This document shows, in pieces, positions 13,633 to 20,533 of a stretch of 28,065 nt of DNA (its first letter is position 1; every line of letters begins with the position of its first letter). The notes beneath the pieces are model-generated. The model was not told where the DNA came from, made no database searches, and worked only from the letters and a program-made list of their open reading frames with translations. The position numbers were made by a program, and so were the translations under genes. Origin of the DNA: Pseudomonadota bacterium (GTDB lineage: Bacteria > Pseudomonadota > Alphaproteobacteria > Rhizobiales > Hyphomicrobiaceae). Location: NCBI GenBank assembly GCA_023410905.1, contig JAEYPL010000285.1, positions 1 through 28,065 of the forward strand, written 5' to 3'.

Positions 13633-15582
13633 ATGAGCACGTCCGAAATACTGCCTCAGTCGCTTTCCAGGTCTCGCACCGCGACCGAGCTTAAAACCGT
13701 TACCAGCGCCATCCCGGCCCTTATCTCGTTCTTCGATGCCGACCTGGTCTGCCGCTTCGCCAACGACTACCACACTGAGTGGTTCGGGCGCTCGCCGGAG
13801 AGTATGGTCGGGCTGCACATGCGCGATTTCCTCGGCGAGGAAGCCTTCGCGACCCGCGCTCCCTACGTTGCACGCGTAAAGGCAGGCGAGACGGTTTCGT
13901 TCGATGCCAAGGTGCCCCATGGCACCGACGGCTGGCGCTACTCGGCCCTCACCTACGTGCCGCGCATGAGCGATGGCGGATTCGATGGCTTCTACGTGCT
14001 CGTCTTCGACATCACACACCGCAAGCAGGAACTGGTCGGGATGCTCGATCTCGCCCACGATGCCATTCTCGTCCGCTCCTTAGATGGGACGGTGAACTTC
14101 TGGAACAAGGGCTGCGTCGACGCCTATGGCTGGGACCGTGACGAAGCCGTCGGCAAGCACCTTGGCGAGCTCATCAAATGCCAGTTCCCGGTGCCGGTGG
14201 AACAAGCTCACAAAGAGCTGCTTGCAGCCAACCGATGGGACGGCGAAATCCTGCGCCAACATCGCGACGGTGGCGAGCGCCTTATCGCGGCACGTTGGTC
14301 CATTCGTCGCGATAGCAGCGGACGTCCGATCGAGATCCTCGAGATGGGACGCGATGTCACCGCGCAGCGCCGATCCGAGGCGAGCCTGCAGCGTAGCGAG
14401 CACCGCTATCGCAACGTCTTCCAGGCGATGGCAGTAGCCTACCTCGAGGTCGACATTACGCGTCTCATGGCCATGGAAGAGGAGTTGGCCGCCCAGGGCG
14501 TCACCGACCTGCGCGCCCATTTCGCAGCCAATCCCAGCCTGGCCCGCACGTTGATGGAAGCGATCGAGATCGTCGACGCAAACGAGAAGTCGCTGCAGCT
14601 TTTCGGCGGCACGCGCGAGCAACTTCTGGGCAGTGTCTCCCGCCTTTGGCCGGCGGCCAGCGAACCGGCGTTCATGGAGAGTATCTTCGCATCCGAAACG
14701 TCGCCGCACTTCGAGACGGAGACGCGCTTGAAGACCTTGGGGGGCAAGGAGGTCGACGTTCTTTTCACCTGCTCGTATGTGCCCGAATCAATGCAGAGCA
14801 AGATCTTCCACATCGGCATCATCGACATTTCCGAGCGCGTACGAGCCAACACCGAGCTCGCGCGCATCCAGAACGAGCTTGCTCACGCGGCACGCGTCTC
14901 GACGCTCGGCGAGCTGTCGGCCTCGATCGCACACGAAGTCAACCAGCCGCTAACCGCCGTCGTAACCAACGCGCAGGCGAGCCTCCGCTGGCTCTCAAAT
15001 GCCAATCCGAATGTCGACGAGGCAAAGGCCGCAATCACGCGCGCGGTCGACGAGGCCAAGCGCGCCTCCGGCATCATTGCCCGCGTGCGCGCAATGTCGA
15101 CGAAGAAGGAGCCGGAGAAGGTTTGCTTCCCTGCGCGGGCGCTCGTCGAGGACGCGGTGTCGATCCTGCGCTCAGAGCTCGCCAAGAACGATATCCGGCT
15201 GCGCTACACGGTCGGCAAGGAGGTGCCGGACGTCGTCGGCGACCGGATCCAACTTCAACAGGTCGTGATCAACCTGATGGTCAACGCGATCCAGGCCCTT
15301 ACGCAGCCCGGCGTCAGCAACCGGACGCTGACGGTACGCGTCGGCCGTGAGGGAGACGAAATCGGCATCGAAGTGGAGGATACCGGCCCCGGCATCGATC
15401 CAGACCATGTTCCGCGCCTGTTCAACGCCTTCTTCACGACGAAGACCGAAGGCATGGGTATGGGATTGTCGATCTCAAAATCGATCGTCGAAGCCCATCG
15501 CGGTCATATCGAGGTGAAGCCCGCAAATCCCCATGGCGCTGTATTCCGCGTCACTCTCCCGGTATCCGAACACGCCCACTGA
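13633..15582 (+). CDS. PAS-domain sensor histidine kinase (FixL-like architecture)
   Basis: The 649-aa protein has no membrane helices and is likely cytoplasmic. PAS 1 covers about 20-130 (ending DITHRKQEL), PAS 2 about 135-255 (FWNKGCVDAYGWDRDEAVGK, ending GRDVTAQRRSE) and a third PAS-like region about 260-405 with an inserted helical segment (ending DISERVRANTEL). HisKA follows with phospho-acceptor His434 in ASIAHEVNQPL, then HATPase: N-box in LMVNAIQAL, DTGPGIDP and GMGMGLSISKSIVEAH. The start is the ATG at 13633 with AGGG six bases before; a TTG at 13600 is also in frame. It is divergent from the FixJ-like gene and upstream of the tandem peptide genes, which follow on the same strand. 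Signal unknown: a redox, light or metabolite ligand is possible in the PAS domains. Confidence 0.94.
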   Translation: MSTSEILPQSLSRSRTATELKTVTSAIPALISFFDADLVCRFANDYHTEWFGRSPESMVGLHMRDFLGEEAFATRAPYVARVKAGETVSFDAKVPHGTDGWRYSALTYVPRMSDGGFDGFYVLVFDITHRKQELVGMLDLAHDAILVRSLDGTVNFWNKGCVDAYGWDRDEAVGKHLGELIKCQFPVPVEQAHKELLAANRWDGEILRQHRDGGERLIAARWSIRRDSSGRPIEILEMGRDVTAQRRSEASLQRSEHRYRNVFQAMAVAYLEVDITRLMAMEEELAAQGVTDLRAHFAANPSLARTLMEAIEIVDANEKSLQLFGGTREQLLGSVSRLWPAASEPAFMESIFASETSPHFETETRLKTLGGKEVDVLFTCSYVPESMQSKIFHIGIIDISERVRANTELARIQNELAHAARVSTLGELSASIAHEVNQPLTAVVTNAQASLRWLSNANPNVDEAKAAITRAVDEAKRASGIIARVRAMSTKKEPEKVCFPARALVEDAVSILRSELAKNDIRLRYTVGKEVPDVVGDRIQLQQVVINLMVNAIQALTQPGVSNRTLTVRVGREGDEIGIEVEDTGPGIDPDHVPRLFNAFFTTKTEGMGMGLSISKSIVEAHRGHIEVKPANPHGAVFRVTLPVSEHAH

Positions 15583-15621
15583 CAGCAGCCGCGGGCAATT
15601 CAGCGGGGGTAGCGGCACCCC

Positions 15622-15689
15622 GCCACATACCGAGGTATGAGGTCCCCAAACTCGCGTTCTAGTTTTTCATGCCGCACGTAGAATACCGG
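15622..15689. promoter_or_regulatory. Two motif copies upstream of the tandem peptide genes
   Basis: CATACC-GA-GGTATG (15626-15639) is a small palindrome followed by AGGTCCCC. GTAGAATACCGG (15678-15689) matches 11 of 12 bases of the palindrome core at 12836-12847. They lie between the kinase stop and the first peptide gene and may bind the FixJ-like regulator. Inference from similarity only. Confidence 0.45.
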
Positions 15690-15768
15690 TTCGACCCGCC
15701 AAGGCTCATCTTAGGTTCATCGCCGCCACGAAGCGCGGCCCACAAATTGAACCAGACGGAGATGAGCC

Positions 15769-16017
15769 ATGAAAACGATCCTCAGCACCCTCGTTGCCCT
15801 CGGCGTTCTCGCCGGTGCAGCCAACGCCCAGCCGTTCAAGCCCTTCGATGACATCACCATCGCCGTCCCGCACTCGACGGGCTACGAGCAGGCGCTCCCC
15901 CGCATCAGCAACGATGATCACCGCCAGGCACTGCCGCGCTCCAGCAACGACGACTATCGCGACGCGCTGCCGCTGACCGACACCACATTCGGCGACATCA
16001 CCGTCGCAACCCCATAA
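15769..16017 (+). CDS. Small exported repeat peptide, copy 1
   Basis: An 82-aa protein with a clear signal peptide (MKTILSTLVALGVLAGAANA, cleavage after residue 20), leaving a 62-residue mature chain. The mature part reads as a cap FDDITIAVP (26-34), three 12-residue units with ALP at the same position (starting GYEQALPR at 38, DHRQALPR at 50, DYRDALPL at 62) and a second similar cap FGDITVATP (74-82). No cysteines. CGGAGATGAG provides the ribosome binding site. It follows the kinase gene by about 185 bp and precedes an almost identical copy. I do not recognise the mature domain; it resembles, in signal peptide only, small exported hypothetical proteins common in Bradyrhizobium relatives. Exported location is well supported, function unknown. 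Confidence 0.88.
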   Translation: MKTILSTLVALGVLAGAANAQPFKPFDDITIAVPHSTGYEQALPRISNDDHRQALPRSSNDDYRDALPLTDTTFGDITVATP

Positions 16018-16035
16018 CCCTCACCCCGGAACACT

Positions 16036-16073
16036 CGACCCGCGCCGCTCCAGAAAATCGGAGCGCCGGGTCG
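16036..16073. repeat. Imperfect hairpin between the two peptide genes
   Basis: CGACCCG-CGC-CGCTCC (16036-16051) pairs with GGAGCG-CCGGGTCG (16060-16073) around AGAAAATC, with a small bulge. No T-run. It could attenuate or stabilise the transcript between the copies. Confidence 0.5.
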
Positions 16074-16099
16074 TAACCAGAACCCAACGGAGAACTCCC

Positions 16100-16348
16100 A
16101 TGAAGACCATCCTCAGCACCCTTGTTGCCCTCGGCGTTCTCGCCGGTGCCGCCAACGCCCAGCCGTTCAAGCCCTTCGACGACATCACCATCGCCGTCCC
16201 GCACTCGACGGGCTACGAGCAGGCTCTCCCCCGCATCAGCAACGATGATCACCGTCAGGCACTGCCGCGCTCCAGCAACGACGACTATCGCGATGCGCTG
16301 CCGCTGACCGACACCACATTCGGCGACATCACCATCGCAACGCCCTGA
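16100..16348 (+). CDS. Small exported repeat peptide, copy 2
   Basis: The product is identical to copy 1 over 81 of 82 residues; the sole change is Val79 to Ile in the final cap (FGDITIATP). At DNA level I count 12 differences over 249 bases: ten synonymous, one replacement and a different stop codon (TGA instead of TAA). The ribosome binding region (AACGGAGAACTCCC) also resembles that of copy 1 (GACGGAGATGAGCC), so the duplicated unit includes a short upstream stretch. The pattern of mostly silent changes implies that both copies are kept under protein-level selection or homogenised by gene conversion. Signal peptide and repeats are as in copy 1. It is followed after about 90 bases by a good hairpin terminator. 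Confidence 0.88.
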   Translation: MKTILSTLVALGVLAGAANAQPFKPFDDITIAVPHSTGYEQALPRISNDDHRQALPRSSNDDYRDALPLTDTTFGDITIATP

Positions 16349-16438
16349 ACGTACATCGAGTAACTACCGAGAAGCCGGGCGGCGGCCCTTTCCCCCTCCC
16401 CCCGAGGGTCGCCGTCCGGGATCCCCCCGCAATACAAA

Positions 16439-16464
16439 ACAGGGGCTGCGAAGGCGGCCCCTGT
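16439..16464 (+). terminator. Hairpin terminator after the peptide genes
   Basis: ACAGGGGCTGC pairs with GCGGCCCCTGT (one G-T pair) around the loop GAAG, preceded by AATACAAA and followed by CTTCGCGTT. The stem is strong, the T-run is weak. Its position fits the end of the tandem peptide transcript. Confidence 0.6.
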
Positions 16465-16957
16465 CTTCGCGTTCGTCATACTCTCGCGTGGCGCTCAGGC
16501 GCCCGCGCCTTTCACTGCCGCGCTGGACGAAAGCGGTGCTGCTCGACTGGGGAACCGGGAAGCTGCGAGCGGGTTCGTTGACGCGATCGAGATCGCGGAG
16601 AAGTTCGCGACTTTTCTTACTCCGCCGGGCCAGAGCGGAAGCGGCGAAGGGGCAGGCGAGCATCGCCGACATCAACTGATGCCGTCGCCCAACAACGACA
16701 TCAGGGCGGCGTCGGCATTTGCGCCGTTCGCCGCCCTCTCCCCCGAGGCTGTCTGCTCTGCCGACGGCAGGGTGTCCAACCTTGTCAACCGGAGCGCGCG
16801 ACCGTTCGGAACAATCCATCGGATGGCGTCCCGGCTTCGCGCCATACCTGCGCCCTGCAGTTGGTGTGAAAGTGTGGGCTCCCAGCACTGGCGGCGACGC
16901 CGCGAGCGCACGATAGTCGTCCCTGGACGTCACGAACTCAAGTCACGAGCCCGTCCC
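16465..16957. other. Intergenic region before the protease gene
   Basis: About 490 bases without a supportable gene. Open frames here run on into the protease frame from 16679 but their translation before 16958 is not protein-like and lacks a ribosome binding site. No clear promoter could be assigned. Confidence 0.55.
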
Positions 16958-18241
16958 ATGCGCACGCGCCTTCGCGCCCCGAGTGTGGCTGCAGCCGGGG
17001 CTGCCTTGATCGCCTGTCTCACCTCCGCCGCCTCGGCTCAGTCTCAGAGCGGCGTCGTCTGGGAGAAGGACGGCTGGCGTGTCCAGATGCTGGTCTCATC
17101 GCGGACTGCGCTCGGATGCCAGGCCATCAAGGGTTTCTCGAGCACGCATGATGCCCGCCGCAGCGCGGCCTGGGGTTTCATCAGGACCGTGAAAGGGGAC
17201 TGGGGCCTCGCCATGATCGGGCCGGCAGCAGAGCGGATGGCCGGGCTGCAGGTCACCATCACGGTCGACGGCAAAGTTCTTCATGTCGCCGTGCCGCACC
17301 GCCTGCCGAACGGCATCACGATCATCGGGCAACTTCCGGCAGATCGCATGGGCGCCATCGCCGGCGGCCAGTCGCTGACGTTCACCGCCTCGACGAACAG
17401 TGCCCAATTCTCGCTTGCGGGCGCAGGCCCCGCGCTCGTTGCCGCATCGAAGTGCGCCACAGCCGTTCGCGAGGCCGCCGCCCGCTTGCCCGATGGCCTG
17501 CCGCCGGCCGGTGGTGCGAAGACGGGGGCGAAGCCGCGCCTCTCCGCCGGCACCGGCTTCTACGTCTCCAAATCCGGTCAGATCCTGACCAACGCGCATG
17601 TCGTGCAAGGCTGCAGCAGCATCGCCGTCAAAGGCCATGGCGACGCGAGCGCGACACCGGCACGCGTGACCGCATCCGACGAAAAGCGCGATCTCGCACT
17701 GATCGCACTCGACACACCTCAGACCACACCGCACGTCGTGCTCTCATGGCGGCGCGACGCGCGTCTCGGCGAGCAGATCGCCATCTTCGGCTTTCCTTAT
17801 CTGGGTGCACTCGCCTCCTCAGGCACCTTCACGCGTGGCGACGTGACGGCGCTGGCCGGCGTCGCCGACAATCACGCACACTTCCAGCTCTCCGCACCCG
17901 TGCAGCAGGGTAACAGCGGCGGCCCCGTCGTCGATGAGCGAGGTCAAGTCGTCGGTGTGGTGGTGGCGAAACTCAATGCACTCGCCGTCGCTCGCGCAGG
18001 CGGCGACATCCCGCAGAACGTGAACTTCGCGATCAAGTCCGCTGAAGCTATTTCCTTCATGGAAGCGAATGGCATCACGGCCGCGCCAGCCAATGCCGGT
18101 GCGGCACCCCTCAGCGGCCCCGATCTCGCCGAGCGGCTTAGGGACGGCGCCGTGCTCATCATGTGCTCGGGACCCGCAAACGCCCCCTCAAACGCCAAAG
18201 CCCGGCGAGCTGAGGGGGGAGAGCTCACCGGGCCGGGCTGA
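16958..18241 (+). CDS. Secreted trypsin-like serine protease (DegP-like catalytic domain, no PDZ)
   Basis: The 427-aa product starts at the ATG at 16958 with a signal peptide (MRTRLRAPSVAAAGAALIAC followed by LTSAASAQS), so it is exported to the periplasm. Residues 28-165 form an N-terminal region with a beta-rich look (VWEKDGWRVQMLVSS and others), not recognised. Residues 195-375 are a chymotrypsin-fold peptidase with the full triad: His214 in LTNAHVV, Asp245 in KRDLALI and Ser320 in GNSGGPV. No PDZ domain follows, unlike DegP; the C-terminus is a short Ala/Pro-rich tail. The invariant-looking FGFPYLG and TFTRGDVTAL loops match trypsin-like peptidases of this class. It appears to be a single transcription unit. 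Substrate unknown; protein quality control or processing of an exported partner is plausible. Confidence 0.9.
   Translation: MRTRLRAPSVAAAGAALIACLTSAASAQSQSGVVWEKDGWRVQMLVSSRTALGCQAIKGFSSTHDARRSAAWGFIRTVKGDWGLAMIGPAAERMAGLQVTITVDGKVLHVAVPHRLPNGITIIGQLPADRMGAIAGGQSLTFTASTNSAQFSLAGAGPALVAASKCATAVREAAARLPDGLPPAGGAKTGAKPRLSAGTGFYVSKSGQILTNAHVVQGCSSIAVKGHGDASATPARVTASDEKRDLALIALDTPQTTPHVVLSWRRDARLGEQIAIFGFPYLGALASSGTFTRGDVTALAGVADNHAHFQLSAPVQQGNSGGPVVDERGQVVGVVVAKLNALAVARAGGDIPQNVNFAIKSAEAISFMEANGITAAPANAGAAPLSGPDLAERLRDGAVLIMCSGPANAPSNAKARRAEGGELTGPG
18199..18239 (+). terminator. Hairpin overlapping the 3' end of the protease gene
   Basis: AGCCCGGC (18199-18206) pairs with GCCGGGCT (18232-18239) and inner GAGCT with AGCTC. 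It covers the last codons and the first base of the stop codon. No T-run follows, so termination here is uncertain. Confidence 0.35.
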
Positions 18242-18333
18242 GAGGAATGCCCATCCGACGGGGGGCGGCAGGCATTCACACTCTTAAACAACGGAAGGCC
18301 CACAGGGTTTCCGTCGCTGACGAATATTTATTC

Positions 18334-18528
18334 TCAACCGCGATCGCGCCGGTCGGGCTCGGGAGCATTCATCGCTCCGCGCACCTTCGAGCTGACGTCA
18401 TTCGATATGGTATCGAGTATCGTGCTCAGCTCATGGATGAGGCGCTCGGCATCGCCCCAGCGCTCATCTTTCATCGCGGACGCGACGGCGCTCATCTTCT
18501 CCATGGCCTCGTGGGCTTGCTTCAGCAT
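18334..18528 (-). CDS. Small helical protein, 64 aa, hypothetical
   Basis: The translation starts MLKQAHEAMEKMSAVASAMK and continues with a second helical stretch (WGDAERLIHELSTILDTISN), ending in a charged tail. The heptad-like pattern suggests a two-helix or coiled-coil protein. It has no signal peptide or cysteine. A TGA lies a few codons upstream in frame, so the start is bounded, but the Shine-Dalgarno sequence is weak (GAG at eight bases). It converges with the protease gene. Composition looks more like a real protein than the antisense frames. No family recognised. Confidence 0.45.
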   Translation of the reverse strand: MLKQAHEAMEKMSAVASAMKDERWGDAERLIHELSTILDTISNDVSSKVRGAMNAPEPDRRDRG

Positions 18529-18909
18529 GGATGCAGGCTCATTTCGCTTCGCTCGGGCTCATTCCCCTTCGCCTACCGAAGCAACGCTCGCGGTATTAGG
18601 CCGGTTCCAGCGCGAACGCGCCCGCTCAGTCGCGCAGCACACGTTCGCGCCACGCTGCTGCCCCACAAACGCCCAATGAATCGGTTGAAGTGACTTCACT
18701 CGGGCAGTTAAGCCATCAAGCTTCCCGGAAATTCAGGAACCCTGGGCTATGACGGCCCAGGGTTCTGTTGGTTCTGGCGTCCTTCGCACTAGCCGCGCCT
18801 CGCACTATTGGGACGCACGGTCGTGCAAGACAGACGCGACGGTAGCTTTAGCTTGAGTTCGTGGCTCCGCGCCGAGCTTCAGGCCCCAGCTCCAGCCGAA
18901 GCGCTCAGC
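18529..18909. other. Intergenic region with palindrome and hairpin
   Basis: No gene is supportable in these 380 bases. It contains the palindrome TGAAGT-G-ACTTCA at 18686-18698 and a strong hairpin at 18736-18766. Confidence 0.5.
18736..18766 (+). terminator. Strong hairpin resembling an intrinsic terminator
   Basis: GAACCCTGGGC (18737-18747) pairs exactly with GCCCAGGGTTC (18755-18765) around a 7-base loop and is followed by TGTTGGTTCT. The stem is long and perfect; the tail is only moderately T-rich. No gene is visible directly upstream on the plus strand, so it may end a small RNA or lie after the small gene read from 19197 on the minus strand. Confidence 0.5.
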
Positions 18910-19197
18910 TCAGAAGTGCGCTGCGATGGCCTGGCCGACACTGCTCAACATGACCACCATTAAACCCGCCAGCAGCGCCTGGCTCCATGCCGCCCGGTTC
19001 TGCATGGGCCGTGCGTGCCGCACAGGAACTGGAACTGCCAGAACTGGTGCTGGTCGAGGCGGGACGGCTTCGCGCGCTTCCTCCGCGCCCACCACACGCA
19101 ATGGCGGCCAGCGCGCCTCCCGGTTCACGCGCGCGCTGCGCACCAGCGCCTCATTGCCCCCAACTACGCGAAACTGCCGACGCTTTTCCCCCGTCAT
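18910..19197 (-). CDS. Small proline-rich protein with one C-terminal membrane helix
   Basis: A 95-aa hypothetical protein starting at the ATG ending at 19197, with GGAG seven bases upstream; longer starts (ATG at 19218, TTG at 19221) lack such a site. Residues 1-50 are basic and polar, 50-70 rich in Pro, Val and Arg (PPRPAPVLAVPVPVRHARP), and the last 22 residues (QALLAGLMVVMLSSVGQAIA plus AHF) form a single hydrophobic helix. It looks like a tail-anchored inner-membrane protein. No family recognised and no operon partner. Confidence 0.55.
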   Translation of the reverse strand: MTGEKRRQFRVVGGNEALVRSARVNREARWPPLRVVGAEEAREAVPPRPAPVLAVPVPVRHARPMQNRAAWSQALLAGLMVVMLSSVGQAIAAHF

Positions 19198-19727
19198 GCC
19201 TCGCTCCACCCCCGTCATCAAGCTGATATGTTAGGGCGAAACACGGCATCGTCAGCGCGCTGATTTCAGATTTCCACAAGAACAGATGCGAGTGAGGCTC
19301 GCATGCCGCAGCGATGTCCATGCCGTGTGAAAAGATGATCGACGCGTTCGACGTCCGCAGTGTGGCCTGCACGTAGCAGGATTGCGTCATCGCGAAAGTC
19401 GCGCGGCGCGGCACATCACACATCGCGCGATGCGCACGCGACCGATGCGCCAGCCACGCACCACGTTCACCCATCACTTTTTCGTAAATTTCGATTGCAG
19501 ATAAGAACCAAGTCATTGCCACACGCGTGCTTTTGGTGCGACGCAGCAGAAGTCGCGCATCGCAAGTCTCTGATTTTTCGCCTTATGGTCGCATTGAGGA
19601 CTTGTGAGGCTGATAGACGAAGATCAATGCAGCGCGTGTGCACCGCACGCGAACCGGGTTGACGTCGGGCAGCATGGCCACGCTAGCATGGACGTCGAAC
19701 GCGGCGGCATCGAACAGGGGTACTGTG
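19198..19727. other. Intergenic region without clear genes
   Basis: About 530 bases where no frame on either strand has both protein-like composition and a ribosome binding site. The part at 19470-19510 is locally AT-rich (TTTTTCGTAAATTTCG) and could hold promoter sequence for the receiver gene at 19728. Confidence 0.5.
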
Positions 19728-20087
19728 ATGATGATGCGTTTAAAAGGTCAGTCCATCCTCGTCGTCGAGCACGAGCCCACCATTGCGCGTGAGCTCATGA
19801 GCGAATTCACACAAGCGGGCGCCAAAGTCTTCGCGGCGGAGCAGCTCCGCGACGCACTTTATCTGGCGGAGTATCCGGCGCTGGCGGCGGCTGTGATCAA
19901 TCTCCGTCTCGGAAGCGATACGACGGCGGCCGTCTGCAGGCGGCTCGAGGATCTCGGGATCCCCTTTATGTTCTACACGAAGTACGATTCCACCGAAGCC
20001 TCGGCGGCTTGGCCGAACGCGCCGGTACTGACAAAACAGTCCGGCAGTGCCGAGGTCGCTGAGACCATCGCGCGCCTCCTGCACTGA
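19728..20087 (+). CDS. Receiver-like domain protein lacking the phospho-acceptor Asp
   Basis: A 119-aa single-domain protein with the CheY-like fold: first strand SILVVEHEP (9-17), then helix, KVFAAEQLRDAL, the third strand AAVINLRLGSD (54-64), IPFMFYTKYD (78-87) and APVLTKQSG (98-106). In ordinary members the third strand ends in Asp; here it is Asn58 (codon AAT). The first acidic pair is E14-H-E16 and the conserved Lys103 is kept but followed by Gln instead of Pro. The start is one of three consecutive ATG codons at 19728, with AGGGG seven bases before. Phosphorylation in the usual way is therefore unlikely, and the protein may act by binding a partner. It stands alone, 166 bp upstream of a PepSY-like gene on the same strand. 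Confidence 0.85.
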   Translation: MMMRLKGQSILVVEHEPTIARELMSEFTQAGAKVFAAEQLRDALYLAEYPALAAAVINLRLGSDTTAAVCRRLEDLGIPFMFYTKYDSTEASAAWPNAPVLTKQSGSAEVAETIARLLH

Positions 20088-20253
20088 GCGTTGCTTTGCG
20101 CACATCGGAAGGCGCGCGTCGCGACGCCCGTCCTGGGCGCTCACATCAACGCTCGTATTTTTCCGATCCACGGCAGGAACAAAGCTGTCGTCGGCTCGTT
20201 ACGTAGATGTGCATGCTTGTGCGTGCACTGAAGCACCCGAACCGGAGACCCTG

Positions 20254-20505
20254 ATGCGTGGACTATTTGCTGCTCTTGCCCTCACTGCATTCGTCGCGAG
20301 CCCGGCCCTGGCCGATCGTCCCGTGACCGAAGAGGAGCGCGCCAAGCTGGTCGCGTTGCTCGAGGCAGAAGGCTGCACCGGCGGCGAAATGGAATTCGAC
20401 GACGGCAAATTCGAGGTCGATGATGCGGACTGCGCCGACGGCCGCGAATGGGACTTCGAGTTCGATCGCGACTTCAAGCTGATCAAGAAAGAGCTTGAGG
20501 ACTGA
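20254..20505 (+). CDS. Small exported PepSY-like protein
   Basis: An 83-aa protein with signal peptide MRGLFAALALTAFVASPALA (cleavage after 20). The mature 63 residues have the arrangement of the short PepSY_2-like proteins: a helix with a VTEEERAKLVALLEAEGC start, then beta-strands with FEVDDADCADGREWDFEFD and KLIKKEL. Two cysteines (Cys41, Cys60) may form a disulfide. The mature protein is very acidic. GGAG lies eight bases before the ATG at 20254. Such proteins are periplasmic and their role is mostly unknown, perhaps metal binding or protease inhibition. Confidence 0.8.
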   Translation: MRGLFAALALTAFVASPALADRPVTEEERAKLVALLEAEGCTGGEMEFDDGKFEVDDADCADGREWDFEFDRDFKLIKKELED

Positions 20506-20533
20506 GCTTGCGGACGTTTGGTGAGCGCGATAT

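Larger units (their letters stand above)
15769..16348 (+). repeat. Tandem gene duplication (two 249-bp units, 82 bp apart)
   Basis: Units 15769-16017 and 16100-16348 are about 95 % identical in DNA and 81/82 in protein, while the 82-bp spacer differs from the sequence upstream of copy 1 except for the ribosome binding stretch. Confidence 0.95.

Noticed and set aside
15769..16348. CRISPR-like or phase-variable repeat interpretation of the tandem units
   Set aside because: Both units are complete genes with signal peptides and ribosome binding sites; changes are mostly silent, and there are no short regular repeats with spacers.
16679..16957. Upstream extension of the protease frame
   Set aside because: No ribosome binding site and non-protein-like sequence before a clear signal peptide at 16958.
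18247..18693. Plus-strand frame of 148 aa after the protease
   Set aside because: Not protein-like, no ribosome binding site, overlaps a more plausible small helical protein on the other strand.
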